Positions 5,401 to 5,493 of a stretch of 5,493 nucleotides of DNA are shown in pieces. The stretch lies in NCBI GenBank assembly GCA_964570935.1, contig CAZMZP010000085.1, forward strand, positions 1 to 5,493. The letters run 5' to 3'. Made by a program: the position numbers and the translations under genes. Numbering within the stretch: the stretch's first letter is position 1; every line of letters starts with the position of its first letter. The notes under the pieces were generated by a model, which saw only the letters and a list, made by a program, of their open reading frames with translations, was not told the DNA's origin and made no database searches. Origin of the DNA: JAFGJU01 sp964570935 (GTDB lineage: Bacteria > Eisenbacteria > RBG-16-71-46 > JAFGJU01).

Positions 5401-5493
5401 TCGAACGGCCCGCGAGACGGGCGCCGATTCAGAGGACCGAACCCAGAGTGGGCAGGAACGACCCGTGTCCGTGCGGGAGCGGGAAGAAATACA
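2478..5493 (+). CDS. secA: Preprotein translocase ATPase SecA (3' end outside window)
   Basis: SecA is the cytoplasmic motor ATPase that drives unfolded preproteins through SecYEG. The frame is open from ATG 2478 to the right edge (1005 residues visible), probably lacking only a few. In order: N-terminal helix (MLLQNVIAKIFG); Q-motif region DVQLVG; Walker A GEGKT (119-123); TYGTNNEFGFDYLRDN (189-204); Walker B DEVD (223-226) with DEARTPLIISG; an enlarged preprotein cross-linking domain (about 235-435); IVDEFTGR (436-443); LAGMTGTAETEAGEF (from 488); GRGTD (609-613); an eight-cysteine loop (619-653); GTERHESRRIDRQLRGRSGRQGD (from 659) with the arginine-finger segment; helical scaffold and wing (LLEYDDVMNQQR; RWKDHLYEVDQLKEGIGLRAYGQKDP); a Gly/Ala/Pro linker; and SEC-C (NDPCPCGSGKKY, Cys997 and Cys999), cut before its last Cys-His. 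All ATPase motifs look intact. The Shine-Dalgarno is weak (GAGG at 2470-2473, four bases before ATG), consistent with coupling to the overlapping cold-shock gene. No signal like SecM precedes it. Confidence 0.98.
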   Translation, partial: MLLQNVIAKIFGTKHERDLKTLEPVVEEINAAWEKLSGLTDSQLAQKTEEFRHRLAEGATADEILAEAYAVVKEACKRLRGKGWDVCGQPVVWDMVPYDVQLVGAVVLNQGKIAEMATGEGKTLVATMPLYLNALSGKGAHLVTVNDYLALRDSQWMGEIYKSLGLTVGCIQNEMDSAQRRAQYNCDITYGTNNEFGFDYLRDNMAVSLEDRVQRGHDYAIVDEVDSVLVDEARTPLIISGTVSHSTQSYSELKPDVERLVRNQAALVNRFVTEAEETLKKGEDAYEAGVKLLLVRRGSPKNKKFMKLMTDGALKKLVSRAEADFMRDKKLNELDERLFYSIDEKTHVVALTEKGREGLSPKGKNLFMLPDLSEELGKISSDAALSEKEKVEKREELHRLHGETSEKIHNIYQLLKAYSLFEKDVEYVVKDDRVLIVDEFTGRLMPGRRFSDGLHQALEAKEGVKVEGETQTLATITLQNYFRMYRRLAGMTGTAETEAGEFFQIYKLDVVVIPTNEAVRRVDYEDSIFRSKREKFNRVVDEIEEMHKIGRPVLVGTVSVEVSETLSRLLKRKGIPHSVLNAKYHQMEAEIVANAGQFGAVTIATNMAGRGTDIKLGKGVVRCDKCCVICEDRDCGHCSHEDMREKCTTQMLCGLHIMGTERHESRRIDRQLRGRSGRQGDPGSSRFYLSLEDDLMRLFGSDRIAGVMGRLGVKDGEVIQHPLVTRAIERAQKRVESFNFDIRKHLLEYDDVMNQQREVIYSRRLKVLEGEELRQEVLEMIEDFVAGKVDESVDGREHSENWEVDALEQELTAVFVYPFGLKQFKERRTTKDELGEYCLERARQAYENREKELGADTMRQVERIVLLRIMDERWKDHLYEVDQLKEGIGLRAYGQKDPLIEYKSEAFKSFVELSGFITRDSLAFLMRVDVRRAPEPRREAPRTQAVATHAGVSAYAGAAAGGPAAGGGPDGGAEIERPARRAPIQRTEPRVGRNDPCPCGSGKKY
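4332..4436 (+). other. Cysteine-rich putative metal-binding loop within SecA NBD2
   Basis: Between GRGTDIKLG and GLHIMGTERHE, both parts of the conserved second nucleotide-binding domain, lies a loop of about 35 residues (619-653). It carries Cys at 623, 626, 627, 630, 635, 638, 647 and 653 and His at 637 and 640. The pairs 623/626, 627/630 and 635/638 are CxxC spacings typical of zinc or iron-sulfur sites. In E. coli SecA the same place holds the variable VAR loop, which lacks such cysteines. Metal binding is inferred from spacing only. Confidence 0.65.
5350..5373 (+). repeat. Perfect 10-bp GC-only inverted repeat in the SecA linker
   Basis: The arms 5350-5359 and 5364-5373 are perfectly complementary and wholly G/C, with a four-base loop CGGA. 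They encode part of the Ala/Gly/Pro linker before SEC-C. No T-tract follows, so this is not an intrinsic terminator. It could form a stable mRNA hairpin, but a GC-rich Ala/Gly/Pro codon run can create such symmetry by chance. Confidence 0.6.

Overview
The window (5493 bp, GC-rich) looks like a bacterial chromosome segment from an uncultivated or poorly sampled lineage related to the FCB group (Fibrobacteres-Chlorobi-Bacteroidetes and neighbouring candidate phyla). The main reason is the SecA sequence. Its Walker A context (AEMATGEGKT), a long extra segment in the preprotein cross-linking region and the LLKAYSLFEKDVEYVV stretch match what I recall of Bacteroidetes/Chlorobi-type SecA rather than the E. 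coli or B. subtilis types. Arg AGG/AGA and Ile ATA codons are fairly common for such a GC-rich genome. No finer taxonomic call is justified. Every real gene found is on the + strand.

Layout. (1) 1-287: the C-terminal end of an integral-membrane CTP-dependent lipid kinase of the dolichol kinase / DGK1 / VTE5 family. (2) 297-2159 (or 288-2159): a single-pass membrane protein. It has an unrecognised cytoplasmic N-terminal domain with a possible worn PP2C-phosphatase resemblance, one transmembrane helix, and an eight-bladed PQQ-like beta-propeller built from repeats of exactly 40 residues. It abuts gene 1 and is probably co-transcribed with it. (3) 2160-2268: a short intergenic gap with a convincing sigma70-type promoter (TTGACA, 17 bp, TAGCAT) and a strong AGGAGG ribosome binding site. 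(4) 2269-2478: a 69-residue cold-shock-domain protein with a TTG start and a degenerate RNP1 motif. (5) 2478-5493: secA, overlapping the cold-shock gene by one base (TGATG) and running off the right edge inside its C-terminal SEC-C zinc motif.

How they fit together. The left pair deals with lipid phosphorylation and a membrane-anchored propeller. The right pair forms a new transcription unit in which a small CSD protein is translationally linked to the secretion ATPase. Points most worth a second look are an eight-cysteine loop inserted in the second nucleotide-binding domain of SecA, the cold-shock protein that has lost most of its nucleic-acid-stacking aromatics, its one-base coupling to secA, and the propeller protein with a strict 120-bp repeat period, a column of cysteines and a divergent N-terminal domain. 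No RNA gene, CRISPR array, insertion sequence or convincing intrinsic terminator was seen.
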